Below, one piece after another: positions 15,738 to 24,298 of a stretch of 64,000 nucleotides of DNA (positions within the stretch are counted from its first letter, which is position 1; each line of letters begins with the position of its first letter). Source of the DNA: M0027 sp021713415 (lineage in GTDB: Bacteria > Pseudomonadota > Gammaproteobacteria > Francisellales > Francisellaceae); assembly GCA_021713415.1 (NCBI GenBank), contig JAKJJQ010000001.1, forward strand, positions 62,001-126,000, in the 5' to 3' direction. The notes under the pieces are model-generated. The model was given only the letters and a program-made list of their open reading frames with translations. It had not been told where the DNA came from and did no database searches. The position numbers and the translations under genes are program-made.

Positions 15738-16480
15738 ACATAGGTTAGGTAAGAATCTAAAGTGTAGCCTTGTGAGCGTACAGCTTTAATTGGAGAAGCT
15801 GCGTTATGGCGTTGTGTTAATTTTGTGCGTAAGCGATGAACATGAATGTTGACATCGCGAGCAACATCACCATGACTTGAAAGGTTTAAATAACTTGCAA
15901 TATCATCACGACTAAATGTTTTTCCAGGGTCAGAAAGTAGTAGTTTTAATAAGGCACTTTCTTTATCTGTTAAATAGGTTTCAGGGTGATCTGGGTGTGT
16001 AACTAAAGACTTTTTAGGATAGTAGCTCCAACGACCAAATTGAATTTGGTTGAAGTCCTCTATATTCACATCGCCAAATGAATCAATACCTGTTTGACGA
16101 CCTGATGTTTTTTCACTTTTTAATTTGGTACGAATACGCGCTAAAAGAACGTGTGGATTAAATGGTTTTTCAACATAATCATCAGCACCTGCTTCAAAGC
16201 CAAGGACTGTTTCTGTTGCATCAGTAACACCAGTTAGGAAAATAATAGGAATACTTTTACGTTTATTCTTAATGCGTTTACAAATTTCGATACCATGCAT
16301 ATCAGGTAGCATCATATCTAATAAAATTAAGTCAACTTCATGTTCATCTAAGACATCCAGTGCTTCTTCGCCAGTTGCCGCTTCAAATACTTCAAATAAA
16401 TAGCGTTCAAGAAAGCTACGAAGTGATTCACGTATTCCAGGCTCATCATCAACTAATAGGATTTTATATCTTTGATTCAT
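15707..16480 (-). CDS. OmpR/PhoB-family response regulator
   Basis: The receiver domain carries the acidic pair Asp11-Asp12, phosphoacceptor Asp55 in LILLDMMLPD, Thr at FLTG near residue 88 and Lys in YVEKPFNP near residue 107. The C-terminal winged helix (about 160-245) includes LTDKESALLKLLL and the DVNIHVHRLRTKL recognition region with VRSQGYTL. At 257 residues it is slightly long because of a tail after the GYTL motif, and this tail is what overlaps the opposing membrane-protein gene. It probably pairs with the kinase at 13113. Confidence 0.95.
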   Translation of the reverse strand: MNQRYKILLVDDEPGIRESLRSFLERYLFEVFEAATGEEALDVLDEHEVDLILLDMMLPDMHGIEICKRIKNKRKSIPIIFLTGVTDATETVLGFEAGADDYVEKPFNPHVLLARIRTKLKSEKTSGRQTGIDSFGDVNIEDFNQIQFGRWSYYPKKSLVTHPDHPETYLTDKESALLKLLLSDPGKTFSRDDIASYLNLSSHGDVARDVNIHVHRLRTKLTQRHNAASPIKAVRSQGYTLDSYLTYVYDGKELSCL

Positions 16481-16656
16481 TTTTACTGTTCCCGTAATAT
16501 TTTTCTGTTGTTAAATTAATATTTTAAATTGTTTCATAATGTTGATTATAATGATGAAATAAAAATTGGTAAATATTTTGTTGAAGATTTTAGCAAAAGA
16601 TTTCATATTTTTGCGAGATAAATTATAAAGAAAGTTAATTTTTTTGACAAAAAATG

Positions 16657-16685
16657 TTTTCATTGGTCGTGAAAATGCGTATAAT
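16657..16685 (+). promoter_or_regulatory. Probable promoter of the rpsP operon with GC-rich discriminator
   Basis: A perfect TATAAT lies at 16680-16685, with TTTTCA at 16657-16662 (17-base spacing). The bases just after the -10 are TTCCGCTCCG, unusually GC-rich for this genome, as in stringently controlled ribosomal promoters. The UTR to rpsP is about 80 bases. A separate TTGACA at 16644 is 30 bases away, too far to pair. Confidence 0.5.
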
Positions 16686-16772
16686 TTCCGCTCCGAGTAG
16701 ATATAGATTTACTTTGATAGAAAGTTTACATTAGATTTTAAAATATAAAAATAAAGTTGGAGAAACTGAAGT

Positions 16773-17045
16773 ATGGTAGTTATTCGTTTGGCTCGTGGCG
16801 GTTCTAAAAAGCGTCCTTTTTATCGTGTAGTCGTTGCTGATAGCCGTAACCCTCGTGATGGTCGTTTTATTGAACGTGTTGGTTTTTTTAATCCAGTTGC
16901 TTCTGGATTAGAAGAGAAAGTACGTTTAGAGTTCGATCGTATCGATTATTGGGTTTCAAAAGGTGCTAAGATGTCTGATCGAGTTGCGGGCATTGTTAAA
17001 AAAGAGCGTAAAGCAGATACAAAGCCAGTTAAAGCTGACGCTTAA
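16773..17045 (+). CDS. rpsP: 30S ribosomal protein S16
   Basis: S16 binds 16S rRNA early in 30S assembly. The product has the family start MVVIRLARGGSKKRPFYRVV, the ADSRNPRDGRFIERVGFFNP block, and 90 residues. GGAG lies upstream of the ATG. It heads the classic rpsP-rimM-trmD-rplS cluster. Confidence 0.99.
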   Translation: MVVIRLARGGSKKRPFYRVVVADSRNPRDGRFIERVGFFNPVASGLEEKVRLEFDRIDYWVSKGAKMSDRVAGIVKKERKADTKPVKADA

Positions 17046-17082
17046 TTTATAAAAAACCTTTTGATTTAGTAGATTCTATATT

Positions 17083-17607
17083 ATGTCACAGCATGATGCT
17101 AAAATGGTTGTCATTGCTAAGATAGGCGCGCCCTATGGACTTGATGGGGATATGCGCCTTAATGTTTTCTGTAATCCACCAGAGCATGCGATTAATAATT
17201 ATCCTAAATGGTTTATTCGAAAAACACCTGATTCATTGTGGTTAGAGTTAGAAGATGAAGCGATTTATCAATTAGGCGGTAAATTCTTAATTCATCTGGC
17301 AACTATTTCAACACCAGAAGAAGCAAAAAATTATACCAATGCTGAAATTGGTGTTCAACGTAGTGCATTACCTCAAGCATTGGATAATGAATACTATTGG
17401 GTTGATTTAATTGGCTTGAGTGTTATTAATGAATCACAAGAAGCTTTAGGTGTTGTAATAGAGCTATTTGAAACTGAGGGCGCTAATGATGTGCTTGTTG
17501 TTGATGATGGTGGCGTTGAGCGTTTAATCCCTTTTGTTGATCAATATATAAAATCAGTTGACTTTGATTTAAAGCAAATTGTTGTACATTGGCAAAAGGA
17601 TTATTGA
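17083..17607 (+). CDS. rimM: 16S rRNA processing protein RimM
   Basis: RimM helps mature the 30S head domain and binds S19. The 174-residue product has the N-terminal RimM beta-barrel (VVIAKIGAPYGLDGDMRL) and the PRC-barrel segment beginning YYWVDLIGLSV near residue 105. It lies between rpsP and trmD as in most gammaproteobacteria, ending one base before the trmD start. Confidence 0.97.
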   Translation: MSQHDAKMVVIAKIGAPYGLDGDMRLNVFCNPPEHAINNYPKWFIRKTPDSLWLELEDEAIYQLGGKFLIHLATISTPEEAKNYTNAEIGVQRSALPQALDNEYYWVDLIGLSVINESQEALGVVIELFETEGANDVLVVDDGGVERLIPFVDQYIKSVDFDLKQIVVHWQKDY

Positions 17608-17608
17608 A

Positions 17609-18367
17609 GTGAAATTAGGCATTATTTCTATTTTTCCGCAAGTTTTTGACTCGGTTTTATCTTATGGTGTTACTGCGCGTGCAGTTGAAAGAAATTTGCT
17701 GGAATGTCATTTTTTTAATCCACGTGACTTTACTGAAGATAATTATCGCACGATTGATGATCGTCCATTTGGTGGTGGGCCAGGTATGGTGATGTTATAT
17801 GAACCTTTAGCAAAAGCAATTCTAGCTGCTAAAAAAGTACTAGGTGAACAAACGCCTGTCGTTTATATGTCACCACAAGGTAAGCCTTTGGAGCATTCTA
17901 TAGCAAGTGAATTTGCTGCAATTTCAAGTCTCATCATTCTTTGTGGTCGCTATGAAGGTATTGATCAACGATTAATTGATGACTATGTCGATTATGAGCT
18001 TTCAATTGGCGATTATGTTTTATCCGGTGGTGAATTAGCAGCAGCTGTATTTATGGATGCGACAGTAAGATTAATCCCAGGTGTATTAAATCATGCGCTT
18101 TCTTCTAAAGAAGACTCATTTTTTGATGGACTTTTAGATTGTCCGCATTATACTAGACCTCGGGTTTTACCTTCAGGTACAAAAGTGCCGGATGTGTTAA
18201 CTGGTGGAAATCACGCTGATATTAAACGTTGGCGAGATATGATGAAGTTAGGGCTTACTTTTGAGAAACGCCCTGAGTTAATCGAGCGCCGCTATTTATC
18301 GGAATACGAAAAAACATTGCTTGATGAGTATAAAAGCAATATGAACAATAAATTAGATGATAAATAA
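17609..18367 (+). CDS. trmD: tRNA (guanine-N1)-methyltransferase
   Basis: TrmD methylates G37 of tRNAs with a G at position 36, preventing frameshifts. The SPOUT-fold knot is visible in the segments MSPQGKP, LCGRYEGIDQRLID and YELSIGDYVLSGGELAA. I choose the GTG at 17609 rather than the TTG at 17579: it gives the usual start VKLGIISIFP and 252 residues, and AAAGGA lies 8 bases before it. The start is one base after the rimM stop, so translation is coupled. Confidence 0.97.
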   Translation: MKLGIISIFPQVFDSVLSYGVTARAVERNLLECHFFNPRDFTEDNYRTIDDRPFGGGPGMVMLYEPLAKAILAAKKVLGEQTPVVYMSPQGKPLEHSIASEFAAISSLIILCGRYEGIDQRLIDDYVDYELSIGDYVLSGGELAAAVFMDATVRLIPGVLNHALSSKEDSFFDGLLDCPHYTRPRVLPSGTKVPDVLTGGNHADIKRWRDMMKLGLTFEKRPELIERRYLSEYEKTLLDEYKSNMNNKLDDK

Positions 18368-18390
18368 GCGCTAAGAAAGAGGAAACTTAA

Positions 18391-18738
18391 ATGAAAAATA
18401 ATTTAGTTAAAATGATAGAAGACAATCAACTAAGAGATGATATTCCTGAATTTCGTGCAGGTGACTCTGTCATTGTTAATGTTTGGGTAAAAGAAGGTAA
18501 CAGACGTCGTGTTCAGGCATTTGAAGGCGTTGTTATTGCGATGAAAAATCGTGGCATTAATTCATCTTTTACGGTACGTAAAATGTCAAGTGGTGAAGGT
18601 GTTGAGCGTGTATTCCAAACACATAGCCCAATTATCGACTCAGTTAAAGTCGTTCGTCGCGGTAAAGTACGTCGCGCTAAATTATACTACTTAAGAGGTC
18701 GTACAGGTAAAGCTGCACGTATTAAAGAAAAAGTATAA
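18391..18738 (+). CDS. rplS: 50S ribosomal protein L19
   Basis: L19 lies at the 30S-50S interface. The 115-residue product shows the family blocks FRAGDSVIVNVWVKEG, RRRVQAFEGVVIA and the C-terminal KVRRAKLYYLRGRTGKAARI. A strong AGAGGAAA precedes the ATG. It is fourth in the rpsP operon. Confidence 0.99.
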   Translation: MKNNLVKMIEDNQLRDDIPEFRAGDSVIVNVWVKEGNRRRVQAFEGVVIAMKNRGINSSFTVRKMSSGEGVERVFQTHSPIIDSVKVVRRGKVRRAKLYYLRGRTGKAARIKEKV

Positions 18739-18751
18739 TTTTTTTATCGTT

Positions 18752-19666
18752 GTGGGCGGTAGTAATCAATTTAATAACGATCGCTCATTAATTCAGTTAT
18801 TTATTCAAGATTTACATACAATTTATGGATTGAGTGATAATACAATACAATCATATCAATCCGATTTATATCATTTTTTAGAATTTGTTAGTAAGCAAAA
18901 AACTCAATTAGTTGCAGTTAAAATTAGTGATATTCATAAATACCTTGATTTTTGTTATCAGAAAAAGCTAACCAATCGCACGGTATCTCGATTTATTTCA
19001 TCATTAAAAAAATTTTTTCAATGGGCTTTAGATAGGCGCTATTTATCTGAAGATCCTGCAAGTCAGATTGTATTACCGAAGTTGCAAAAATCATTGCCAT
19101 CATCTATTTCAGAAGCTTGTGTTGAACAATTACTTGATGCGCCGGATACATTAACAGAAATAGGTCTTAGAGATAAAGCAATGATTGAAGTTTTATATGC
19201 TACAGGGCTTAGAGTAAGTGAGCTTGTTGCACTAGAAGAATCGCAAGTTAGTCTATCTCAAGGTGTCATACGTATCATAGGTAAAGGTAATAAGGAAAGA
19301 ATCGTGCCAATGGGGCAGTGGGCACTTGATTGGTTGGAGCGCTATATTAAGGAAGTTAGAAATGATTTCTTAGCTAAAAAGGTGCAGTCTGATTATGTTT
19401 TTTTAAGCCAGAAGGGAGGTAAAATGACACGCCAAGCCTTTTGGTATCGTATTAAAGCTTATGTTAAAGCTATTGGTCTTCAAATAGAGATCTCACCGCA
19501 TACATTGCGACATGCATTTGCAACGCATTTGTTGAATCATGGTGCTGATCTAAGGTCGGTGCAATTATTGTTAGGACATGCAAATATATCAACGACAACG
19601 ATTTATACGCATGTGGCGAAAGCAAGGTTGCAAAAGCTATATCAGTTACATCATCCTCGAGCTTAA
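18752..19666 (+). CDS. xerD: Site-specific tyrosine recombinase XerD
   Basis: XerD, with XerC, resolves chromosome dimers at dif. The N-terminal SAM-like DNA-binding domain is followed by the catalytic domain with Arg in ATGLRVSELVAL, Lys in GKGNKERIVPMG, His-Arg in SPHTLRHAFATHLLNHG, His in LLGHANISTT and the nucleophile Tyr in TIYTHV. The ending LHHPRA and LEVLYATG-like block match XerD rather than XerC. It begins at a GTG 14 bases after rplS, so it may be carried by the ribosomal operon. Confidence 0.96.
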   Translation: MGGSNQFNNDRSLIQLFIQDLHTIYGLSDNTIQSYQSDLYHFLEFVSKQKTQLVAVKISDIHKYLDFCYQKKLTNRTVSRFISSLKKFFQWALDRRYLSEDPASQIVLPKLQKSLPSSISEACVEQLLDAPDTLTEIGLRDKAMIEVLYATGLRVSELVALEESQVSLSQGVIRIIGKGNKERIVPMGQWALDWLERYIKEVRNDFLAKKVQSDYVFLSQKGGKMTRQAFWYRIKAYVKAIGLQIEISPHTLRHAFATHLLNHGADLRSVQLLLGHANISTTTIYTHVAKARLQKLYQLHHPRA

Positions 19667-19980
19667 TGTAGTTTTTGTATTAAAATTTCAGAGATTTTGC
19701 ATGATAATAACATATCTTTACGCTTTAGCTCGTAGCAATGATTTTGTAATGGCTCACTAAAGCCAAAGATCAAGCGGCGCTCGATTTGCATAATTTGTTG
19801 ATTTAGGCGTTCTTTTTGTTTATACAGCCAGTTTAGTTGATCATCTTTGCTGCCCATTGACTTTTGGGGCTGTTGCTCTTTTTTTGCACTTTGATATTTA
19901 TTTGGTTGGTTTTTTTGATTTTTTCTTGGTGTGCAAAGACTTAATTTTTTGCGTCCATTAGGTGTAAATTTATCATTCAT
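19663..19980 (-). CDS. Small basic protein with helical C-terminus, unknown
   Basis: This 105-residue frame encodes a basic, Lys/Gln/Pro-rich N-terminal half and a helix rich in Gln, Glu and Arg (about residues 48-75) that could form a coiled coil. No family is recognised. It converges on xerD with a four-base overlap. The ribosome-binding site is poor, so it may not be translated. Confidence 0.45.
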   Translation of the reverse strand: MNDKFTPNGRKKLSLCTPRKNQKNQPNKYQSAKKEQQPQKSMGSKDDQLNWLYKQKERLNQQIMQIERRLIFGFSEPLQNHCYELKRKDMLLSCKISEILIQKLH

Positions 19981-20172
19981 GGGGTTGTCATCTAGTTTGA
20001 TTTTCTTTTAAATTTTTACAGTTTAAGATAGAGTATTTACAGTCATTTTACGCTATTTATCATATTTTACCACAAATTCTTGCTTTTTTTATTAGCTGGC
20101 TTTAGAATAACCAACCAGAATACTAAATTTGTACAATGTTTAACCAAAAATGAAAATGTAGAGGGATAATCA

Positions 20173-20457
20173 ATGCCTGCAACAATGCATTACGGTGCAA
20201 AACAAGAAAATGCATCACAAGAAGCTTTGCCTATGGCAGAGTATATTAAAGAAGTTGTAACAAACTATTTTAAAAGTATGGCTGAAGAAGGTATGAGTCC
20301 AAGTCAGGTATATGAATTAGTTATGAGTGAAGTTGAGTTGCCTTTAATTGAAGCAACAATGGAGTATACTGGTAATAATCAGAGCCGTGCTGCAAGTGTT
20401 TTAGGTCTTAATCGTGGAACATTTCGTAAAAAGCTATCGCATTATGGAATGCTCTAA
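20173..20457 (+). CDS. fis: Nucleoid-associated regulator Fis
   Basis: Fis bends DNA and controls rRNA, tRNA and virulence genes in many gammaproteobacteria. The 94-residue length matches, and the C-terminal helix-turn-helix NQSRAASVLGLNRGTFRKKL is close to the NtrC/Fis consensus. It stands alone rather than after dusB. AGAGGGA lies 7 bases before the ATG, and a strong terminator follows. Confidence 0.95.
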   Translation: MPATMHYGAKQENASQEALPMAEYIKEVVTNYFKSMAEEGMSPSQVYELVMSEVELPLIEATMEYTGNNQSRAASVLGLNRGTFRKKLSHYGML

Positions 20458-20498
20458 ATTAATACATTTTTTAAATTTCTAGTTAAATTTTTGATTTG

Positions 20499-20527
20499 AA
20501 AACCGCATTAATCAATGCGGTTTTTTT
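20499..20527 (+). terminator. Intrinsic terminator after fis
   Basis: AAAACCGCATT (20499-20509) and AATGCGGTTTT (20514-20524) form an 11-bp perfect stem with a four-base loop, followed by a T run to 20527. This is the clearest intrinsic terminator in the window. Confidence 0.95.
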
Positions 20528-20569
20528 ATTTTAAAGGTTTTAAAATTTATTTAATTTAAATCTAATTTT

Positions 20570-20595
20570 GTAAACTCAAGTTTACGCGGGTTTAC
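20570..20595 (+). promoter_or_regulatory. Three phased GTTTAC half-sites upstream of transaldolase
   Basis: GTAAAC at 20570-20575 and GTTTAC at 20580-20585 form a palindrome with a four-base gap; another GTTTAC follows at 20590-20595. The three half-sites are spaced exactly 10 bases apart. The last one overlaps a possible -35 (TTTACA, 20591-20596) paired with TAGGCT at 20613. A repressor operator is plausible; the regulator is unknown. Confidence 0.4.
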
Positions 20596-20658
20596 ATCCA
20601 TTTTAATCATGATAGGCTATTAGCGTAATTAAATTGCAAAAAGATGAGAGCGTTTAAG

Positions 20659-21630
20659 ATGACAAAACTAGATAGTTTGCGAAAAATGACTAAAGTTGTT
20701 GCAGATACAGGAGATATTGAAAAAATCAAATTGCATAAACCAGAAGATGCAACAACAAATCCTTCTTTATTGTTAAAAGCAGCAGCAATGCCACAATATC
20801 AAGATATTTTAAAGCATACTTTAGAAGAAACCAATCACTTAGGTGCTAATGAGCGACTAGAAGCTATTTTATATCATTTGGCTGTTAATTTTGGCATTGA
20901 AATTCTAAAAATAGTTCCAGGTAGGGTCTCAACTGAGGTTGATGCGAGATTATCTTTTGACACAAATAAAACAATTCAAGCAGCTAAGCGACTAATTCAA
21001 TTGTATGAGAATCATGGTATATCACGTGAACGTATCTTAATTAAAATTGCAGCAACATGGGAAGGAATACAAGCAGCAGAAATGCTTGAAAAAGAAGGTA
21101 TTCATTGTAACTTAACTTTAATTTTTCATATTGCTCAAGCGGTTAGATGTGCTCAAGCAGGTGTTACATTAATTTCGCCTTTTGTCGGTAGGATTACTGA
21201 CTGGTATAAACAAGCACTGAATCAAACAGATTTTCCACCTGTTGATGAAGATGAAGGTGTCCAATCAGTGAAGGCAATTTATAATTATTTTAAAGCGTTT
21301 GATTATACAACAACAGTAATGGGTGCAAGTTTTCGTCATGTTAAGCAAGTGGAAGCATTAAGTGGTTGTGATGCGCTTACGATTTCACCTGAGTTATTAT
21401 CAGAGCTAGAGGCAGATAATGGTCAGCTTGAGAAGCATTTATCTAAAGATTTGATCGATCGTTCAATTGAAAAGATTGATGTCAGTGAAGCTCAATTTCG
21501 TTGGGCATTAAATGAATCTGCAATGGCAACTGAAAAGCTTGCTCAAGGTATACGAAACTTTGCAATAGATACAGTGAAGTTAGAAAATTTAATTAATGAA
21601 AAAATGATTCATGGTAAAGATTATGCGTAA
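20659..21630 (+). CDS. tal: Transaldolase
   Basis: Transaldolase moves a dihydroxyacetone unit between sugar phosphates in the non-oxidative pentose phosphate pathway, through a Schiff-base Lys. The class I TalB-type blocks are visible: DATTNPSLLLKAA near residue 32, VSTEVDARLSFDT near residue 90, ILIKIAATWEGIQAAE with the catalytic Lys near residue 130, and HCNLTLIF. I prefer the ATG at 20659 (protein start MTKLDSLRKM) over the ATG at 20644, because homologues usually begin there. Its 3' end overlaps ispG by eight bases. Confidence 0.95.
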   Translation: MTKLDSLRKMTKVVADTGDIEKIKLHKPEDATTNPSLLLKAAAMPQYQDILKHTLEETNHLGANERLEAILYHLAVNFGIEILKIVPGRVSTEVDARLSFDTNKTIQAAKRLIQLYENHGISRERILIKIAATWEGIQAAEMLEKEGIHCNLTLIFHIAQAVRCAQAGVTLISPFVGRITDWYKQALNQTDFPPVDEDEGVQSVKAIYNYFKAFDYTTTVMGASFRHVKQVEALSGCDALTISPELLSELEADNGQLEKHLSKDLIDRSIEKIDVSEAQFRWALNESAMATEKLAQGIRNFAIDTVKLENLINEKMIHGKDYA

Positions 21631-22831
21631 ATCAATTGCAGTTAAGGTTGATCATATAACGATTGGTGCAAATGCGCCTGTGGTTGTTCAGTCGATGACA
21701 GATACACCAACTGAAGATATTGAAAAAACAGTTAAACAAATTTTAGCCTTATATCACGCTGGTAGTGAAATTGTTCGTATTACTGTTAATAATGATAAAG
21801 CTGCAAAAGCTGTACCATTAATAAAAAAAGCATTATTAGATCAAGGTTGTCATGTACCATTAGTTGGTGATTTTCACTATAATGGCCATACACTACTTAA
21901 AGCTAATCCAGAGTGTGCTTCTAGTTTATCAAAATATAGAATTAATCCAGGAAATGTTGGCTTCGGTAAAAAAAGAGATAATCAGTTTGCTGAAATTATT
22001 CGTTGTGCCATTGAGCATGATAAGCCAGTAAGAATTGGTACAAATTGGGGGAGTTTAGATCAAGCATTATTAGCTCAGCTAATGGATGAGAATGCAAAAA
22101 ATGGTTTTAAGCTTACGAATCAACAAGTACTATATGAAGCCTTAATTCGCTCAGCATTAGATAGTGCTGAATATGCTGAATCGCTAGGCTTAAAGCATGA
22201 TAAAATTATCTTATCTTGTAAAGTCAGTGGTGTAGAAGATCTGATTGCAGTTTATGAAAATATTGCAACACGTTGTGACTATCCATTGCATCTTGGTTTA
22301 ACAGAAGCTGGAATGGGTGTTAAAGCAGTTGTTGCAACAGCAATTAGTTTGGGTGTTTTATTGCAAAAAGGCATTGGTGATACAATTAGAGCATCATTAA
22401 CACCAGAACCAGGTGGTGTCAGAACAAAAGAAGTACTAGTTTGCCAAGAAATACTTCAGACAATGGGTTTAAGAGCATTTACACCGATGGTAACATCATG
22501 TCCAGGGTGCGGCCGAACAAGTAGTAGTTTCTTTAGAGAGTTAGCAGATCAAATTCAAACTTATCTGCGTGATCAAATGCCCGTTTGGAAAGCTGATTAT
22601 CCGGGCGTTGAAAATATGAAAGTTGCTGTGATGGGTTGTGTTGTTAATGGCCCAGGTGAGAGTAAGCATGCCAATATTGGGATTTCTTTACCAGGAAGTG
22701 GCGAAGCGCCAGTTGCGCCGGTTTTTGTAGATGGCAAAAAAGCACATACATTGCGTGGCGATGGTATAGCATCAGAATTCAAAATGATCGTCGATGATTA
22801 TGTTAAGCATAATTATGGAATACCAGCTTAA
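21623..22831 (+). CDS. ispG: 4-hydroxy-3-methylbut-2-en-1-yl diphosphate synthase
   Basis: IspG (GcpE) is a 4Fe-4S enzyme that makes HMBPP in the MEP isoprenoid pathway. The product starts MRKSIAVKVDHITIG and contains VVQSMTDTPTEDIEKTVKQI. The iron-sulfur ligands are in SCPGCGRT and MGCVVNGPGE near the C-terminus. I prefer the ATG at 21623, preceded by GGTAAAG, to the ATG at 21611. It overlaps tal by eight bases and abuts the next gene, so this is an operon. Confidence 0.97.
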   Translation: MRKSIAVKVDHITIGANAPVVVQSMTDTPTEDIEKTVKQILALYHAGSEIVRITVNNDKAAKAVPLIKKALLDQGCHVPLVGDFHYNGHTLLKANPECASSLSKYRINPGNVGFGKKRDNQFAEIIRCAIEHDKPVRIGTNWGSLDQALLAQLMDENAKNGFKLTNQQVLYEALIRSALDSAEYAESLGLKHDKIILSCKVSGVEDLIAVYENIATRCDYPLHLGLTEAGMGVKAVVATAISLGVLLQKGIGDTIRASLTPEPGGVRTKEVLVCQEILQTMGLRAFTPMVTSCPGCGRTSSSFFRELADQIQTYLRDQMPVWKADYPGVENMKVAVMGCVVNGPGESKHANIGISLPGSGEAPVAPVFVDGKKAHTLRGDGIASEFKMIVDDYVKHNYGIPA

Positions 22832-23776
22832 ATGAGACTGGGTGTTATATTAGGGATATTATCTGGCTTATTATGGGGCTTAAATGATGTGTTGACTAAT
22901 TTATTTAGTTTGCATATTGATATTGGTTTATTAAAGTCAGTGGTGATTTTTTCATTGGGATTAGCATTTCTGCAAGATGCAGGTTCATCGATTGGTATTT
23001 TAAGTTACTATACAGCTAAGCGTGAGGTTATCTCTCAGATAAAGCAGATGCAACGTGCAACGATTGTCATTATTATTGCCGCACTCTGTGCGGGTCCTTT
23101 AGGTATGGTTGCAGGAATATTAGGTATTAGTTATGCAGGGCCTGTTTATGCCGGTGTCATTACTTCTTGTTATCCTATTGTTGCATTAATATTATCATTT
23201 TTTTTAATACGTGAGCGAATTACCTATTTAAAAGTCATTGGCATTATTTTAAGTGTATTTGCAGTTATTATGATATCCGTAAGTGGCGCTGAGACAGATG
23301 CACATCATATTGGGCTTGGCATGACCTTTGCATCAATTGCAATGCTTGGTTGGGGAATGGAGAGTGTATTATTTGCGTGGGTGCATATGAAAACAAATTT
23401 AAAACCCATGTGGTTATTAGCTATTCGTCAATTAGCTTCAGCAGTTTCGTATTTGATTATACTTTTTATATTATTGATTTCATGGCGCTATTATGTGCTT
23501 GATACCTTTAGAGAAATGCATTGGCCTTTATTAATTCTTTCTTGTATTGTTAGTGCATCATTTTCTTACATCTTATATTATCATACAATTAAACGTATTG
23601 GCGCAGCCTTAGGTACAACGTTTAATGCAAGTTTTGTATTTTGGGCTGCAATTTTTAGTCAAATATTGGGCTTAAGCCATTTAAGTATCAGTTTTTGGTT
23701 TTGGGCTGTGATGCTCATTGTTGGTATTTATTGTGCGGTTTCTTATCAATTACCCAAAATACGGCTGAGAGGTTGA
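22832..23776 (+). CDS. DMT superfamily (EamA-type) transporter
   Basis: The 314-residue protein has about ten membrane segments in two EamA-like halves. The first half has GILSGLLWGLNDVL at the N-terminus and a hydrophobic IVALILSFFLIRERITYLKVIGIILSVF-type ending (Glu-Arg-Ile motif near residue 130), and the second half runs from about residue 155. Substrates of such carriers cannot be read from sequence. The ATG follows the ispG stop with no gap. Confidence 0.88.
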   Translation: MRLGVILGILSGLLWGLNDVLTNLFSLHIDIGLLKSVVIFSLGLAFLQDAGSSIGILSYYTAKREVISQIKQMQRATIVIIIAALCAGPLGMVAGILGISYAGPVYAGVITSCYPIVALILSFFLIRERITYLKVIGIILSVFAVIMISVSGAETDAHHIGLGMTFASIAMLGWGMESVLFAWVHMKTNLKPMWLLAIRQLASAVSYLIILFILLISWRYYVLDTFREMHWPLLILSCIVSASFSYILYYHTIKRIGAALGTTFNASFVFWAAIFSQILGLSHLSISFWFWAVMLIVGIYCAVSYQLPKIRLRG

Positions 23777-23780
23777 ATAA

Positions 23781-24224
23781 ATGCAGGTTGATTTTTATAT
23801 CCTATCGACCAGTACAGAGAAAGAGCGATTAATATTTTGTTGTCGTTTGATAGAAAAAGTACTACAAAGTCAGAGTCGGCTTATTGTATTGTGTCATAAC
23901 TATCAAATGCTTGAAGCATTAGATCAGTTATTATGGTCATTTAAAGACAGTAGCTTTATTGCACACCTACCAATTGATGAAATTACAGATAAAACAGCTA
24001 ACGTACCTGTGATATTGACAACAGATGAAGTAGAAATAAATACTGACTGCCATATTATTGTTAAGCTTCAAAATAAGTCATTAAGCCAACATTGGCCCTT
24101 AAATGAAACATTTCGAGTTTTGGAAATTGTTGATCAAGATAAAACTGTGTTAGAATCATCGCGAAATAATTTTAAAGATTATAAAAAGCGTGGCTTTAAA
24201 GTTGATGTACATAAACTTGATTAG
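23781..24224 (+). CDS. holC: DNA polymerase III chi subunit
   Basis: Chi links the clamp loader to SSB. The 147-residue product starts MQVDFYILSTSTEKERLIFCCRLI-like (family pattern F-Y-x-L, then Cys-Arg-Leu), with a LIVLCHNYQMLEALDQLLW block near residue 35 and an SFIAH segment near residue 57. Its location immediately before valS is the conserved gammaproteobacterial arrangement and supports the call. Confidence 0.9.
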   Translation: MQVDFYILSTSTEKERLIFCCRLIEKVLQSQSRLIVLCHNYQMLEALDQLLWSFKDSSFIAHLPIDEITDKTANVPVILTTDEVEINTDCHIIVKLQNKSLSQHWPLNETFRVLEIVDQDKTVLESSRNNFKDYKKRGFKVDVHKLD

Positions 24225-24298
24225 TAGTAGCGATTAATAATAGTGCTATAAACATGCTTTAGTCATTTTGAATAAAATTTTTAAAAGAGATTATATAA

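Noticed and set aside
16644..16649. TTGACA as the -35 of the rpsP promoter
   Set aside because: It is 30 bases from the TATAAT at 16680, too far for one sigma70 promoter.
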